Notes: generated by a model from the sequence alone, not told the origin. Counted from the first letter of the stretch, positions 53,028-62,261 are shown. The stretch: DNA of 64,000 nucleotides from Myxococcales bacterium (GCA_947483555.1 CANKMW010000020.1:35235-99234); one strand, 5' to 3'. Numbers and translations are program-made.

Positions 53028-53270
53028 ATGGTCAGTGCCGACGAGGAGGGGTTCGACGCCGTGCTGCTGCGTCTGCGTAAGGTGGTGGAGCGCCTCGAGG
53101 CCGGGAACCTGAGCCTCGAAGAATCCCTCGGCGCCTACGAGGAGGGCGTCGGGCTGACCCAGCGCGGCCATGTGCTCCTCGATGGCGCCGAGAAGCGGGT
53201 CGAGCTGCTCATCGCTGGCGGCTCGCAGTCGGTCCCGCTCGACGAAGCCGCCACCGACGATCCACCGTGA
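53028..53270 (+). CDS. xseB: Exodeoxyribonuclease VII small subunit
   Basis: 80 residues from ATG 53028. ATG 53019 would add MEA. It has the family's helical core: [20 protein letters not shown], then [15 protein letters not shown] and a Gln/Arg helix. It pairs with XseA (not in the window) to degrade single-stranded DNA. Size is normal. Its stop overlaps the GTG of the response regulator, opening a run that continues through ispA, as xseB-ispA do in many bacteria. Confidence 0.9.
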   Translation: MVSADEEGFDAVLLRLRKVVERLEAGNLSLEESLGAYEEGVGLTQRGHVLLDGAEKRVELLIAGGSQSVPLDEAATDDPP

Positions 53271-53638
53271 CCCTGGTCGCTGTCGTCGACGACGATCGTG
53301 AGGTGCGCGAGTACCTGGCGACCGTGCTCCATCGCGCTGGCTACGACGTCGCGCTGGCCGCCAACGGCCTGCGGCTGGTCTCGGCGCTGCAGGTCGACCG
53401 GCCGGATCTGATCCTGCTCGACGTCAACATGTCGTGGATCGATGGCTTCGAGCTGTGCCGCGCGCTGAAGAAGAACCCGGAGTGGATGCTGATCCCGGTG
53501 GTGTTCGTCTCGGGACGATCGGCGCCCGCCGACATCGAGGCCGGGATGGCGTGCGGCGCGGTCGATTTCTTCTCCAAGCCGATCGATGGACCAGCGCTCA
53601 TCGCCCGCGTGCAGCAACTGGTACAACCGGGGCCGTGA
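53267..53638 (+). CDS. Single-domain response regulator
   Basis: 123 residues from a GTG overlapping the xseB stop. It is a full receiver domain only: acidic pair DDDRE near residues 8-10, phospho-acceptor Asp in LILLDVNMS, Thr/Ser switch in FVSGRS and conserved Lys in SKPID. No output domain is present, so it works by protein contact or as a phosphate relay. Its place between xseB and ispA, overlapping both, is unusual. No histidine kinase is nearby. Confidence 0.9.
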   Translation: MTLVAVVDDDREVREYLATVLHRAGYDVALAANGLRLVSALQVDRPDLILLDVNMSWIDGFELCRALKKNPEWMLIPVVFVSGRSAPADIEAGMACGAVDFFSKPIDGPALIARVQQLVQPGP

Positions 53639-54489
53639 CGAGGCCGACGATCGATCCTGGCGCCGCCCCCGCTGCGGTCCGGGCGTTTCTCGACCGCGTG
53701 CGCCCGGCGATCGACCACGAGCTGGCCCGCCGGCTCGCCGACGGCGGCGACGGCGGCGACGGCGGCGACGATCCCGGCCGGCTGCGCGAGGCCATGCGCT
53801 ACGCCACCCTCGGCCCCGGCAAGCGGCTGCGGCCGGCGCTGGTGGTCGCCGCCGCCGAAGCCTGCGGCGGCGACCTCGCCGGCGCGTTGCCGGCGGCGGC
53901 GGCGATCGAGCTGCTCCATGCCTACACGCTGGTCCACGACGATCTGCCGGCCATGGACGACGACGACCAGCGGCGCGGCCAGCCCACCGTGCACGTCGCG
54001 TTCGGCGAAGCCATCGCGATCCTCGCCGGCGACGGCCTGCTGACCGCGGCGTTCGGCGCCCTCGCCGATCTCGGCCACGGGTGCGCCACGGCGGTGGCGG
54101 TGCTCGCGACCCGTGCCGGCGCCCGCGAGCTGCTCGCCGGTCAGAGCATCGACCTGTCCGCCGGCCGGGGCGCGCGAAGCCTGGCCGCCATCGAGGACCT
54201 GCATGCGAAGAAGACCGGCGCGCTGTTCGCCGCCGCATGCGAACTGGGCGCCGCGGCGGCCGGTGCCAGTGCCGACGCTCGCGCCCGGCTCGGTCGCTAC
54301 GGGCTGGCGCTCGGGGTCGCGTTCCAGCACGCCGACGATCGGGACGACGGCGAACTGGCGGAGCACGCGGTCGCCGCGGCGGCGCGCATCACCGCGCTCG
54401 GCGCCGACGCGGCGGCGATCGCGCGCAGCTTCGGTGCGCCGGGACAGCCGCTGGTGGAGCTGGCGACGTGGATCGGCGCGCGAGCTTAG
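53635..54489 (+). CDS. ispA: Farnesyl/geranylgeranyl diphosphate synthase
   Basis: 284 residues from a GTG overlapping the regulator stop. The prenyltransferase motifs are [10 protein letters not shown], the first Asp-rich motif DDLPAMDDD and a second FQHADDRDD, whose Arg-Asp is less common than the usual ILD. The protein is a little short at the C-terminus. A 9-bp DNA repeat (GGCGGCGAC) near 53745 encodes a GGD-rich loop before the first helix motif. It condenses IPP with DMAPP/GPP. Chain length cannot be fixed by eye. dxs does not follow. Confidence 0.85.
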   Translation: MTRPTIDPGAAPAAVRAFLDRVRPAIDHELARRLADGGDGGDGGDDPGRLREAMRYATLGPGKRLRPALVVAAAEACGGDLAGALPAAAAIELLHAYTLVHDDLPAMDDDDQRRGQPTVHVAFGEAIAILAGDGLLTAAFGALADLGHGCATAVAVLATRAGARELLAGQSIDLSAGRGARSLAAIEDLHAKKTGALFAAACELGAAAAGASADARARLGRYGLALGVAFQHADDRDDGELAEHAVAAAARITALGADAAAIARSFGAPGQPLVELATWIGARA

Positions 54490-55238
54490 CGGCGATCATC
54501 TGCGCCGCCATCGCGGCGTGCGGCGGCGCCACCACCGGGGTGATGTTGCCCGCTGACGCCCGCGTGCTGGCCCGCGGCAGCCTGGCCTACGCCGCGCGCG
54601 CCAGCGCGACGGCGATCGTCACCATCGAGCTCGAGGAACGCTTCGCGCTGGTGGTCCGGGATCCGCACAGCGGCCGGGAGCGGACCCGCGTCGACCTGGG
54701 ACCGGCCGAGCGCGACGTCGTCGCGCTCGCCGTCTCCGGCCGCCTCGCCTGGGTCGGCGGCGACGACCGCCGGGTGCGGACGATCGATCTCGAGCGCGGC
54801 GCGGTGGTCGCGACCTGGCCGGCCGCCGCCGACGTCACGGCGCTGCGCTGGCTCAGCGGCGGCTGGCTGGCGATCGGCGACGCCAGTGGGGTCGTGTGTC
54901 TGCGCCGGGTCGCCGACGGCGCGCTGGTGCAGTGCGCGGCGCTGACCGCGACGCCGATCGCGACCCTCGAGGGCGGTGGCGGGCTCAGCGTGGCCGCCAG
55001 CGACGGACGCACGACCTGGACGGTGCCGGCCCTGGCCGCGACCACGCCGGTGCCGGCGCGGCGCTGGCGTGGCCACCTGGTCAGCGTCGCCGGCCGCGAG
55101 GTTCGCGCTGGCCACCGGCTCGTCGCCCGCCTCGGCGAACGGGTCCGATCGGTCGAGGTCGGACCGCGCGGCGAGCTGATCGTCGCAGCCTGGGTGGCAG
55201 GCCTCGACGATCCCTCGGTGATTGTCCTGCCGCGGTGA
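54468..55238 (+). CDS. Lipoprotein with WD40/PQQ-like propeller
   Basis: 256 residues from GTG 54468, which overlaps ispA by 22 nt (GGAG upstream). The signal ends in the lipobox IAACGG. The mature protein consists of about five short beta-blade repeats (for example [16 protein letters not shown] and [18 protein letters not shown]), as in WD40 or PQQ-type propellers. It is probably a periplasmic binding platform. It has no catalytic motif. Its link with isoprenoid synthesis is unclear. Confidence 0.55.
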   Translation: MDRRASLAAIICAAIAACGGATTGVMLPADARVLARGSLAYAARASATAIVTIELEERFALVVRDPHSGRERTRVDLGPAERDVVALAVSGRLAWVGGDDRRVRTIDLERGAVVATWPAAADVTALRWLSGGWLAIGDASGVVCLRRVADGALVQCAALTATPIATLEGGGGLSVAASDGRTTWTVPALAATTPVPARRWRGHLVSVAGREVRAGHRLVARLGERVRSVEVGPRGELIVAAWVAGLDDPSVIVLPR

Positions 55239-55244
55239 TAGGCT
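55239..55244 (+). promoter_or_regulatory. -10 box TAGGCT, leaderless type
   Basis: TAGGCT ends 7 nt before TTG 55252, directly after the stop of the propeller gene. It would let the cyclase be made apart from the operon. Confidence 0.4.
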
Positions 55245-55251
55245 CGGTAGG

Positions 55252-56181
55252 TTGTCCGACTGGGACGTCGACACCAGCATCACGCACACCAGTGATGCGG
55301 CCGAGGGCCGCGCCACGATGCGCGATCGCGCGTGCCTGGTGGTGCTGTCCGGCCCCCGGGTCGGCGCGGTGTTTCGGCTCGACCGCGACGTCACGGTGGT
55401 CGGTCGCAGCCAGACCGCCGACTTCGCCATCGACGACGACGGCGTGTCGCGCAACCACGTCAAGCTGCGCCGCGAAGGCGACCTCGTGTTTGCCGAGGAT
55501 CTGGCCAGCCGCAACGGCACCTTCATCAACGGCCAGCGCCTGACCGCGCCGGTCCAGCTCACCGATGGCGACAAGCTCCAGCTCGGCCGCGGCGCGATCC
55601 TCAAGTTCACCTTCCACGACGCGCTCGACGACTCCTATCAGCAGCGGATGGTCGAGTCGGCGCTGCGCGATCCGCTGACCCGGCTCTACAACAAGCGCTA
55701 CTTCGACGATCGCCTCGACGCCGAGCTCCGCTTCGCCAGCCGCCACGGGACGTCGCTGGCGCTGCTGCTGGTCGACGTCGACCACTTCAAGCGCGTCAAT
55801 GATCAGCGCGGTCACCTGGCCGGCGACACGGTGTTGCGCGAGATCGCCATGGCCCTGGCGCAGGCGGTCCGCAACGAGGACGTCGTCGCCCGCTACGGCG
55901 GCGAGGAGCTCGTGGTCCTGTCGCGGGCGATCGGCGACGAGGGCGCGCTCAACCTGGCCGAGCGCCTGCGGCGGGTGGTCGACGCGCTGGCGGTCGTGGT
56001 CGATGACGGACCGCCGGTCCGCATCACGATCTCGATCGGCGTCGCGGTCCATCCGACCATCGAGGTGACCACCGCGCCGCAGCTCATCGCGGCCGCCGAT
56101 CGCGCGCTCTACCAGGCCAAGGACGGCGGCCGCAACCGGGTGGCGGTGGCCGTGGCCCAGGTCGAAGCGACGCGGCCCTGA
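55252..56181 (+). CDS. FHA-GGDEF diguanylate cyclase
   Basis: 309 residues from TTG 55252, chosen for the TAGGCT box. ATG 55318 is the alternative and would lose 22 residues. An FHA domain (about 25-115) has VGRSQTADFAI, GVSRNHVKLR and SRNGTFING, for binding phosphothreonine. The GGDEF domain (about 140-300) has DVDHFKRVND, the active loop RYGGEEL and the I-site RNED five residues before GGEEL. It should make c-di-GMP under control of a Thr-phosphorylated partner. It has no membrane segment. Ser/Thr kinase input would connect with the PP2C phosphatase upstream. Confidence 0.88.
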   Translation: MSDWDVDTSITHTSDAAEGRATMRDRACLVVLSGPRVGAVFRLDRDVTVVGRSQTADFAIDDDGVSRNHVKLRREGDLVFAEDLASRNGTFINGQRLTAPVQLTDGDKLQLGRGAILKFTFHDALDDSYQQRMVESALRDPLTRLYNKRYFDDRLDAELRFASRHGTSLALLLVDVDHFKRVNDQRGHLAGDTVLREIAMALAQAVRNEDVVARYGGEELVVLSRAIGDEGALNLAERLRRVVDALAVVVDDGPPVRITISIGVAVHPTIEVTTAPQLIAAADRALYQAKDGGRNRVAVAVAQVEATRP

Positions 56182-56220
56182 CCCGGCGACCCAACGATGG
56201 CTTCGGGGCCCGGCTCCGGT

Positions 56221-56240
56221 CTGACGCGACTTCGCGTCAG
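56221..56240. terminator. Hairpin after the FHA-GGDEF gene
   Basis: CTGACGCG (56221-56228) and CGCGTCAG (56233-56240) are perfect 8-bp arms around ACTT. No T run follows. It lies between the cyclase and the transporter genes. Confidence 0.4.
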
Positions 56241-56291
56241 CCGGTGGGACCGGCCACCCGAACCCGGGTCGCCGCCGGTGGTTGTGGCAGG

Positions 56292-57077
56292 ATGCGGTCG
56301 GTGTCGCCGCCGCCGTCCTCGAGAGCCATCCACCGGTTGTTGCCGGTGCTCCTCGGCGGGCTGTTGCTCGCCGCCTGGTGGGCCGCGTGGCTGGCCGGCA
56401 TGTTCCCGACCGGCACCGTGCCGGCGCCCGACGAGGTCGGCCGCGCCTTCGTCGGCGAGGTGCGCTCGGGTCGGCTCGGCGAGGACATCGTGGCCTCGCT
56501 GTACCGGGTCGGCTTCGGCTACGTCGGCGCCAGCCTGACCGCGATCCCCCTCGGGCTGGTGCTCGGCCGCTCGGCGGCGGTCCGGGCGACGCTGCTGCCG
56601 TGGATCAACTTCTTTCGCACCCTGTCGCCGATCGCGTGGATCCCGTTCGCGATCATCTGGTTCGGGATCGGCGACCCGCCGGCGATCTTCATCATCTTCC
56701 TGGCCACGTTCTTCCAGCTCGTGCTGGCCACGGCGGCGGCGGCCGCGGCGGTGCCCAAGGTCTATTACCGGGTCGCCGAGGACCTCGGCCTGCGCGGCGA
56801 CGAGATCCTGTTCGAGGTCACGCTGCCCGCGATCCTGCCCCAGCTGCTGACCGCACTGCGGGTGGCGATCGGGGTGGCGTGGATGGTGGTGGTCGCGGCC
56901 GAGATGATCGCCGTGCGCAGCGGCCTCGGCTTCCTGATCATCGATGCCCGCAACGGGCTGCGCATGGACCTGGTCGTGGTCGGCATGATCACGATCGGCG
57001 CCATCGGCGTGGCGCTCGACGTGCTGTTCGCGCGCATGGCGCAGGCGCGCTCGGTGCGGTGGGGAGTCGAGCGATGA
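56292..57077 (+). CDS. ABC transporter permease (SsuC/TauC type)
   Basis: 261 residues from ATG 56292. GTG 56301 is an alternative. It has six predicted membrane helices with the SsuC/TauC signature. The EAA-type coupling loop is seen in DEILFEVTLPAILPQLLTALRVAIG. The family imports nitrate, taurine, sulfonates, cyanate, thiamine precursors and similar small solutes. It overlaps the ATPase gene by 4 nt. The substrate is not identifiable. Confidence 0.88.
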   Translation: MRSVSPPPSSRAIHRLLPVLLGGLLLAAWWAAWLAGMFPTGTVPAPDEVGRAFVGEVRSGRLGEDIVASLYRVGFGYVGASLTAIPLGLVLGRSAAVRATLLPWINFFRTLSPIAWIPFAIIWFGIGDPPAIFIIFLATFFQLVLATAAAAAAVPKVYYRVAEDLGLRGDEILFEVTLPAILPQLLTALRVAIGVAWMVVVAAEMIAVRSGLGFLIIDARNGLRMDLVVVGMITIGAIGVALDVLFARMAQARSVRWGVER

Positions 57078-57799
57078 GCGCGCCGGTGGCGATCGCGGCA
57101 TCGCTGCGCGAGGTCGGCTTCGCGTACGGCGCCGTGAAGGTCCTGGCCGGGCTCGACTTCGACGTCCGCAAGGGCGAGCTCCTGGCCTGCGTCGGCCCCT
57201 CGGGCTGCGGCAAGAGCACGCTGCTCGCCATCCTCGGCGGCCATCTGGCGCCGACCCAGGGCGAGCTCGAACGCGCCGGCGCCAGCCGGACGATCTATCA
57301 GGACGGTGGCCTGTACCCGTGGCTCACGGTCGCCGAGAACGTCGCGCTCGGCGTGCCGCGCGGGACGCCAGCGGCCGAGCGCGCCCGCAAGGTCGAGGAC
57401 TGGCTCACGACCTCGCGGCTGAGCGAGTTCCGCGGCTACCACCCGCACCAGCTGTCGGGCGGCATGCGCCAGCGCGTCGAGTTGGGCCGGGCGCTGGTCG
57501 CCGAGACCGATCTCTTGCTGCTCGACGAGCCGTTCAGCGCGCTCGACTACCAGACCCGGGTGCGGATGCGCCGCGAGCTGGTGACCACGCTGGCGGCGCG
57601 ACCACGCACCGTCGTGCTGGTCACCCACGACATCGAGGAGGCGGTGCAGCTCGCGGATCGCGTGGTCGTGCTCGGCGCCCGCCCGGCATCGGTGCGCCGG
57701 GTGCTCGACCTGCCGCCGGGCCGGCGTCCGCGCGGCCCCGCCGATCCGGGCGTGGCCGCCGCCGAGGAGACGTTGCTCGAGGAGCTCGGCCTGACCTGA
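57074..57799 (+). CDS. ABC transporter ATP-binding protein (SsuB/TauB type)
   Basis: 241 residues. Walker A GPSGCGKST, Q-loop in IYQDGGLYPW, signature LSGGMRQRVE, Walker B LLLLDEPFSALD and the H-loop VTHDIEEAV are all present, so it is an active ATPase. The C-terminus is short and Pro/Arg-rich. It is coupled to the permease by overlap. A CCGAGC hexamer repeat begins 10 nt after its stop. Confidence 0.92.
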   Translation: MSAPVAIAASLREVGFAYGAVKVLAGLDFDVRKGELLACVGPSGCGKSTLLAILGGHLAPTQGELERAGASRTIYQDGGLYPWLTVAENVALGVPRGTPAAERARKVEDWLTTSRLSEFRGYHPHQLSGGMRQRVELGRALVAETDLLLLDEPFSALDYQTRVRMRRELVTTLAARPRTVVLVTHDIEEAVQLADRVVVLGARPASVRRVLDLPPGRRPRGPADPGVAAAEETLLEELGLT

Positions 57800-57808
57800 G
57801 GGTGCACG

Positions 57809-57838
57809 GAGCCCGAGCCCGAGCCCGAGCCCGAGCCC
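57809..57838. repeat. 5x GAGCCC (CCGAGC) hexamer repeat
   Basis: Five perfect 6-bp units (30 bp) lie 10 nt after the ATPase stop. In phase with the two larger tracts the unit reads CCGAGC, so it is another CCGNNN array at a gene end. Confidence 0.9.
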
Positions 57839-57910
57839 TGGTCGTGCGGGTGGTATCCTGACCGCCTGTCGCCCTCCGCGCCCACCCGCCATGCCGACGT
57901 CCTGACCACG

Positions 57911-58642
57911 GTGTGGATCATCGTCGGTACGACGATGATGCTGGTCATGTGTCTGTCGTCGACGTTGCGGCTGCCGCCGCTCGGGCTCGCCGTGGTCGGC
58001 GCGATCGGGGCCGGGGTCGGCGAGGTGCTGACGCGCGCGGTCCGACCCGGCCTGCGCGTCGCCGAGACGGTGGTCGCCACCGTGATCGCGTTCGTCCTGC
58101 TCCCCGGCGTCGCGCGCTGGGGCGCACCGGCGTTCGATCAGGAGGGGCTGGTCACCGTCTGCATCGGCGCACCGCTGGGCTGCGCCGCCGCCTGGGGTAC
58201 GCGGCGCGGCGAGGCGGGCGGCGGTCCGTACCCCGAGATCGGCGTCGGCATCGCGATGATGGCCGCCGCGGTCGGCCTGGCGGTGGTGGTCATCGGCGTT
58301 CTGCACGACCACCTCCCGGCGTGGCAGAGGATCGAGATCGCGTTCGCCGTCAGCGGCGGGGCCGCCGGCCTCAGCCTCGGCGCGCTGGTGCCCGGCGCGC
58401 GCTGGTTCCACGCCGTGGGTGGCGCCGCGATCGTGTTCCACGGCCCGCGGCTGCTGCAGATCGGTGTCCTGCACCAGCTCCCGCTCGGCATGGTGAGCCG
58501 ATGGGCGTTCGTCCTCGGCGTGTCGGCCGCGCTCGCCTGCCTGGTCGGCCGGCACCTGCGCGCGCTGGTGGTCGCGCGGGCTGCCGCCACGACCGGGTTG
58601 CCGGTGGCCCGGGTCCACGACGGCGGCGCCGGCGCGGCGTGA
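57911..58642 (+). CDS. Polytopic membrane protein of unknown function
   Basis: 243 residues from GTG 57911. A TATCCT box at 57854 could be its promoter. About seven hydrophobic segments fill the protein (for example TVVATVIAFVLLPGVARW and IGVGIAMMAAAVGLAVVVIG). No catalytic motif is seen. It is placed between the ATPase and the binding-protein genes of an ABC transporter, so it may act with it, but its own promoter box and repeat spacer argue for some independence. Confidence 0.6.
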   Translation: MWIIVGTTMMLVMCLSSTLRLPPLGLAVVGAIGAGVGEVLTRAVRPGLRVAETVVATVIAFVLLPGVARWGAPAFDQEGLVTVCIGAPLGCAAAWGTRRGEAGGGPYPEIGVGIAMMAAAVGLAVVVIGVLHDHLPAWQRIEIAFAVSGGAAGLSLGALVPGARWFHAVGGAAIVFHGPRLLQIGVLHQLPLGMVSRWAFVLGVSAALACLVGRHLRALVVARAAATTGLPVARVHDGGAGAA

Positions 58643-58686
58643 AGCGCGGCATGGCGGGCGACGGCGGTCCGTGACACAGTCGCACC

Positions 58687-59694
58687 GTGCGCGGGTTCTG
58701 GCTCCGGGTTGCGGCGGCGACCACCGCGATCCTCGTCGTGCTGGCGGTGCTCCACCACCGGCCGTGGCGGGTGACGCCGGCGTACGCCGGGGCCACGCTC
58801 GGGGTCGGCTTCTTGCCGGTGACCTGCCACCTGACCTGCCCGGTCACCGACTTCGCCACCAGGACCACGACCACCTCGACGCGGTTCACGTCGCAGCGTT
58901 TCTCCGAGTTCCCGACCGTGGTCGAGGCGCTCAAGGCCCGCGAGCTCGACGCCACGTTCCTGCTGGCGCCGCTGGCGATGGTGCTGCGCGCTCAGGGCGT
59001 GCCGGTGAAGATCGTCTACCTCGGCCACCGCGACGGCTCGACCGTGATGGTGGCCAAGCGCTCGACGGCCAGGAGCCTGCGCGATCTTCGCGGCAAGGTG
59101 TTCGCGCGACCGAGCAAGTTCAGCAACCAGTACCTGGTGATCACCAAGCTGATGGAGGACGAAGGGATGGCGCCCGGCGACATCACGTTCGTCGACCTGC
59201 CGCCGCCCGACATGCCATCGGCGCTGGCCGCCGGCGCCATCGACGCTTACTTCGTCGGCGAGCCCCACGCCGCCAAGGCCGAGCTGGCCGGCACCGGCCG
59301 GGTGCTCTACCACGCCAAGGACATCTGGCCGCGCTTCATCTCGTGCGTGCTGGTGGTGCGCGAGGAGCTGATCAAGGAGCGGCCCGAGGTGGTGCGCGAC
59401 CTGGTGCGCGGCATCGCCGAGTCCGGCGAATGGGCGGAGCGCAACCGGCTGGCGGCGGCCAAGATCGCAGCGCCGTACTATCGCCAGGATCAGAAGCTGC
59501 TCGAGTACGTGCTGACCCAGCCCCCCGACCGCGTCAGCTACCGCCAGCTCACCCCGACCCGCGCCGAGCTCGAGGAGATCATGAAGTACGCGATCAAGGC
59601 TGGCATCCTGCAGAAGCCGATCGATCTCGCCGCCCTGGTCGACCTGCAGTTCATTCCCGAGCACATCGAGCCGGCGAACATCACGGCGCCGTGA
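58687..59694 (+). CDS. ABC transporter substrate-binding protein (NMT1/SsuA-like)
   Basis: 335 residues from a GTG. A single N-terminal membrane anchor (about 6-22) without a clear lipobox tethers it. The ligand-binding fold starts at LGVGFLPVTCHLTCPVTDFA, where two Cys flank the usual ligand loop of NrtA/SsuA-type proteins. Then come VVEALKARELDATFLLAPLA and LAAGAIDAYFVGEPHAAKAE. It completes the transporter with the permease and ATPase. The Cys pair hints at a metal or redox-sensitive site, but this is inference. Confidence 0.82.
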   Translation: MRGFWLRVAAATTAILVVLAVLHHRPWRVTPAYAGATLGVGFLPVTCHLTCPVTDFATRTTTTSTRFTSQRFSEFPTVVEALKARELDATFLLAPLAMVLRAQGVPVKIVYLGHRDGSTVMVAKRSTARSLRDLRGKVFARPSKFSNQYLVITKLMEDEGMAPGDITFVDLPPPDMPSALAAGAIDAYFVGEPHAAKAELAGTGRVLYHAKDIWPRFISCVLVVREELIKERPEVVRDLVRGIAESGEWAERNRLAAAKIAAPYYRQDQKLLEYVLTQPPDRVSYRQLTPTRAELEEIMKYAIKAGILQKPIDLAALVDLQFIPEHIEPANITAP

Positions 59695-59705
59695 CGCAGC
59701 CGTGG

Positions 59706-59733
59706 CCGCCGACCGCCAGCCGCCGACCGCCAG
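59706..59733. repeat. 14-bp tandem duplication
   Basis: CCGCCGACCGCCAG occurs twice in a row, 11 nt after the binding-protein stop. The run is CCG-rich like the hexamer tracts. Confidence 0.75.
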
Positions 59734-59770
59734 CCACCAACCGGAATTTGCCGCGATCGATCCACGTTGT

Positions 59771-59776
59771 TAGCCT
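59771..59776 (+). promoter_or_regulatory. -10 box TAGCCT, leaderless type
   Basis: TAGCCT ends 6 nt before the ATG of the lytic transglycosylase at 59783. There is no Shine-Dalgarno. Confidence 0.35.
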
Positions 59777-59782
59777 CACGGC

Positions 59783-62212
59783 ATGCGGTACGTCATCTGG
59801 ACTCTCGTCGGAATAGCGGTGGTCGCGGCGTGTTCGGGCGACGACTCGCGTCACCATCGAGCGACGACGCCGGAACCGGCGGTCGCAGCTCCGGCGGGCG
59901 GCAACGCCGCCGGGCCCGCCGCGCCGGCGCCGCCACCGCAGCCGACGCTGGCCGCGCTCACCGAGGAGATGGGGCGACCGTGGTTCGACAGCGGGGCCGG
60001 CAAGGCGGCCGCTGAACGATTCGCGCTCGAGGACTGGGCCGCGGCCGCCGATGGCTTCGCCAGGGTCAAGGCGGCGTTGCCGGCCGGCGAGACCGCGATG
60101 CGCGGCCGCGCCGCGCTGCTGGCCGCGCTCGCCCAGACCCACCTCGCGAAGTGGGAGCTGGCGGCGGCCGGTCTGACCGAGGCGCGAGCGGCGCTGCCCG
60201 CGCTGGCCGACTGGATCGGATACGAGGAGGCGCGGGCCCGCTACTTCGCGCATCAGGCCGACCGCGCGCTGGTCCTGGCGCGGACCGTGGACCGCGACTC
60301 GATCGCGGGGGCCGATGCCGAGTTGCTGGTCGGTGACCTGCTGCGGGCCGCGAACGACCACGCGGCCATCGCCGCCCACTACCGCGACTACCTCACGCGG
60401 CGGCCGAGCGGGATCCGCCGCTCGGAGGCGCGCTTCCGCATGGCCGAGGCGGTGCTGACCCAGGGTCCGACCGCGACCGCCGACGAGGCCGTCGCCGCGC
60501 TGCGGGCCATCACCGTCGAGGACCCGCTGTCGTCGTGGAGCACGAAGGCGCAGGAGCGGCTCGACGCGCTGGCCAAGACCGGAGTCGCCAGCGCGGCCGC
60601 GCCGCTCACCGCCGCCGAGTTGATCGCGCGCGGGATGGTGTACTTCGAGTCGATGCGCAACCCGGAGTCGGAGGCCGACTTCGCCGCGGCGCTGCTGCGC
60701 CCCGAGATCACACCGGCCGAGGTGTGCCTCGACACCTACCACCGCGCCCAGAGCCTGTTCAAGGCTCGCGATCGCCGGGCCGCGGCGCCGCGCTTCGACG
60801 AAGCCGTCGCCGCGTGCAAGGCGGCCGGCAACATCGATCTGGAGATCCGCGCCAACTACCAGGCCGGGCGCGCCTACGCGTTCCACGGCGATCGCAAGAC
60901 CGCCGTCGCGCGCTACCAGGCCGCGCAGCTCGTCGACCCCAGCCACAGCTTCACCGACGATGCGTTGCTGCGCGAAGCCGAGGAGTGGGGCGACCTCGGC
61001 GAGGGCGCCAAGGTCACCGCGGCGCTCGAGCGCCTGACCCGCGACTTCCCGACCGGCGACATGCGCGCCGAGGCGATGTGGCGGCTGGGCTGGCGTGCCT
61101 ACCGCGACGGCGCCGACAGCAAGGCGATCGGATACTGGGAGAAGCAGATCGCCGCCGCCCCGGTCGACGACAACTACTGGGCCGAAGGTCAGGCGCAGTA
61201 CTGGATCGGCCGCGCCCAGGAGCGACGCGGCAAGCGCGACCTGGCGCTGGCCGCGTGGCAGAGCGCCGTCGAGAGCTACCCGGTCTCGTACTACGCCATG
61301 CTCGCCCTCAACCGGATCCGCGAGGTCGCGCCCGACCGTTTCGCAGCGCTGAACCAGCAGATCTCGTCGGACCCAGCCGGCTTCGATCCGGCCGCGCCCG
61401 CGTTCGCATTCCAGCCCCGCGCCGAGTACGCGACGCCCGGCTTCGGGCGCGCGGTCGAGCTCATTCGCCTCGGTCTCGGTGATGCAGCCGAGGCCGAGCT
61501 GCGAGCGCTGGGGCTGGTGCCGCCGGGCGACAAGAAGCGGGTCGCCGACGCCGATCTGGTCGAGAAGCTGTGGGCGATGGCGTGGCTCTACGACCGCGCC
61601 GGCCGCCACGCCACCTCGCACTGGCCGACCCGCTGGCACATCCTCGACTACAAGCGCCAGTGGCCGATCGGCGCCAACCGCGCCCGCTGGCAGATCGCGT
61701 ATCCGCAAGCCTTCCTGGATCTGCTCCGGACCCACGCCGACAAGAACGGCGTCGTGCTCGAGATGCTGCAGGCCATCGTCCGCGAGGAGAGCGCGTTCGA
61801 TCCCCTGCGCGAGTCGTACGCCAACGCCATCGGCTTGACCCAGATGATCAACTCGACCGCGACCCGGTTCGCCAAGGGCACCGGCATCGCGCCGACCCGC
61901 GACAACCTGCGCGACCCGGAGAAGAACGTGACCATCGGGTCGCGCTTCCTCGGCTTCCTGTTCAAGAACTGGCACGGCTTCAAGCACCTGGTGCCGCCGT
62001 CGTACAACGCGGGCGAGGGCTTCGTGAAGAAGGCGCTCAGGCTGCGCGGGACCTGGCCGGCCGACGAGTTCATCGAGGCCATCGTCGACGACCAGGCGCG
62101 TAACTACTCGAAGCGCGTGCTGGGCACGTTCTTCGCGTACACCTGGATCTACGCCGGCACGGTGCCCGACATGCCGAACACCATCCCAGCCGAGTTGCTC
62201 CCGGCTCCCTGA
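59783..62212 (+). CDS. slt: Soluble lytic murein transglycosylase (lipoprotein)
   Basis: 809 residues. A lipobox in VVAACSGD anchors it. A Pro/Ala linker is followed by a long superhelix of TPR-like helices (about 60-600), as in Slt70. The C-terminal GH23 domain has the catalytic Glu in VREESAFDPLRE (about residue 669), GLTQMINSTA, GSRFLGFLF and SYNAGEG. It cleaves MurNAc-GlcNAc bonds to 1,6-anhydro products, feeding the NagZ recycling route. It is longer than E. coli Slt70 (about 645 residues) because of the extended solenoid. Confidence 0.92.
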   Translation: MRYVIWTLVGIAVVAACSGDDSRHHRATTPEPAVAAPAGGNAAGPAAPAPPPQPTLAALTEEMGRPWFDSGAGKAAAERFALEDWAAAADGFARVKAALPAGETAMRGRAALLAALAQTHLAKWELAAAGLTEARAALPALADWIGYEEARARYFAHQADRALVLARTVDRDSIAGADAELLVGDLLRAANDHAAIAAHYRDYLTRRPSGIRRSEARFRMAEAVLTQGPTATADEAVAALRAITVEDPLSSWSTKAQERLDALAKTGVASAAAPLTAAELIARGMVYFESMRNPESEADFAAALLRPEITPAEVCLDTYHRAQSLFKARDRRAAAPRFDEAVAACKAAGNIDLEIRANYQAGRAYAFHGDRKTAVARYQAAQLVDPSHSFTDDALLREAEEWGDLGEGAKVTAALERLTRDFPTGDMRAEAMWRLGWRAYRDGADSKAIGYWEKQIAAAPVDDNYWAEGQAQYWIGRAQERRGKRDLALAAWQSAVESYPVSYYAMLALNRIREVAPDRFAALNQQISSDPAGFDPAAPAFAFQPRAEYATPGFGRAVELIRLGLGDAAEAELRALGLVPPGDKKRVADADLVEKLWAMAWLYDRAGRHATSHWPTRWHILDYKRQWPIGANRARWQIAYPQAFLDLLRTHADKNGVVLEMLQAIVREESAFDPLRESYANAIGLTQMINSTATRFAKGTGIAPTRDNLRDPEKNVTIGSRFLGFLFKNWHGFKHLVPPSYNAGEGFVKKALRLRGTWPADEFIEAIVDDQARNYSKRVLGTFFAYTWIYAGTVPDMPNTIPAELLPAP

Positions 62213-62232
62213 CACTCGCGCGGTCCGGCGCG

Positions 62233-62261
62233 TTGACAGCCTGCGGGGCCCATTGGATGCT
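62233..62261 (+). promoter_or_regulatory. Sigma70-like promoter of sixA
   Basis: TTGACA (62233-62238) and GATGCT (62256-62261) are spaced by 17 bp. The -10 is weak. GGGAGG follows at 62265. Confidence 0.4.
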
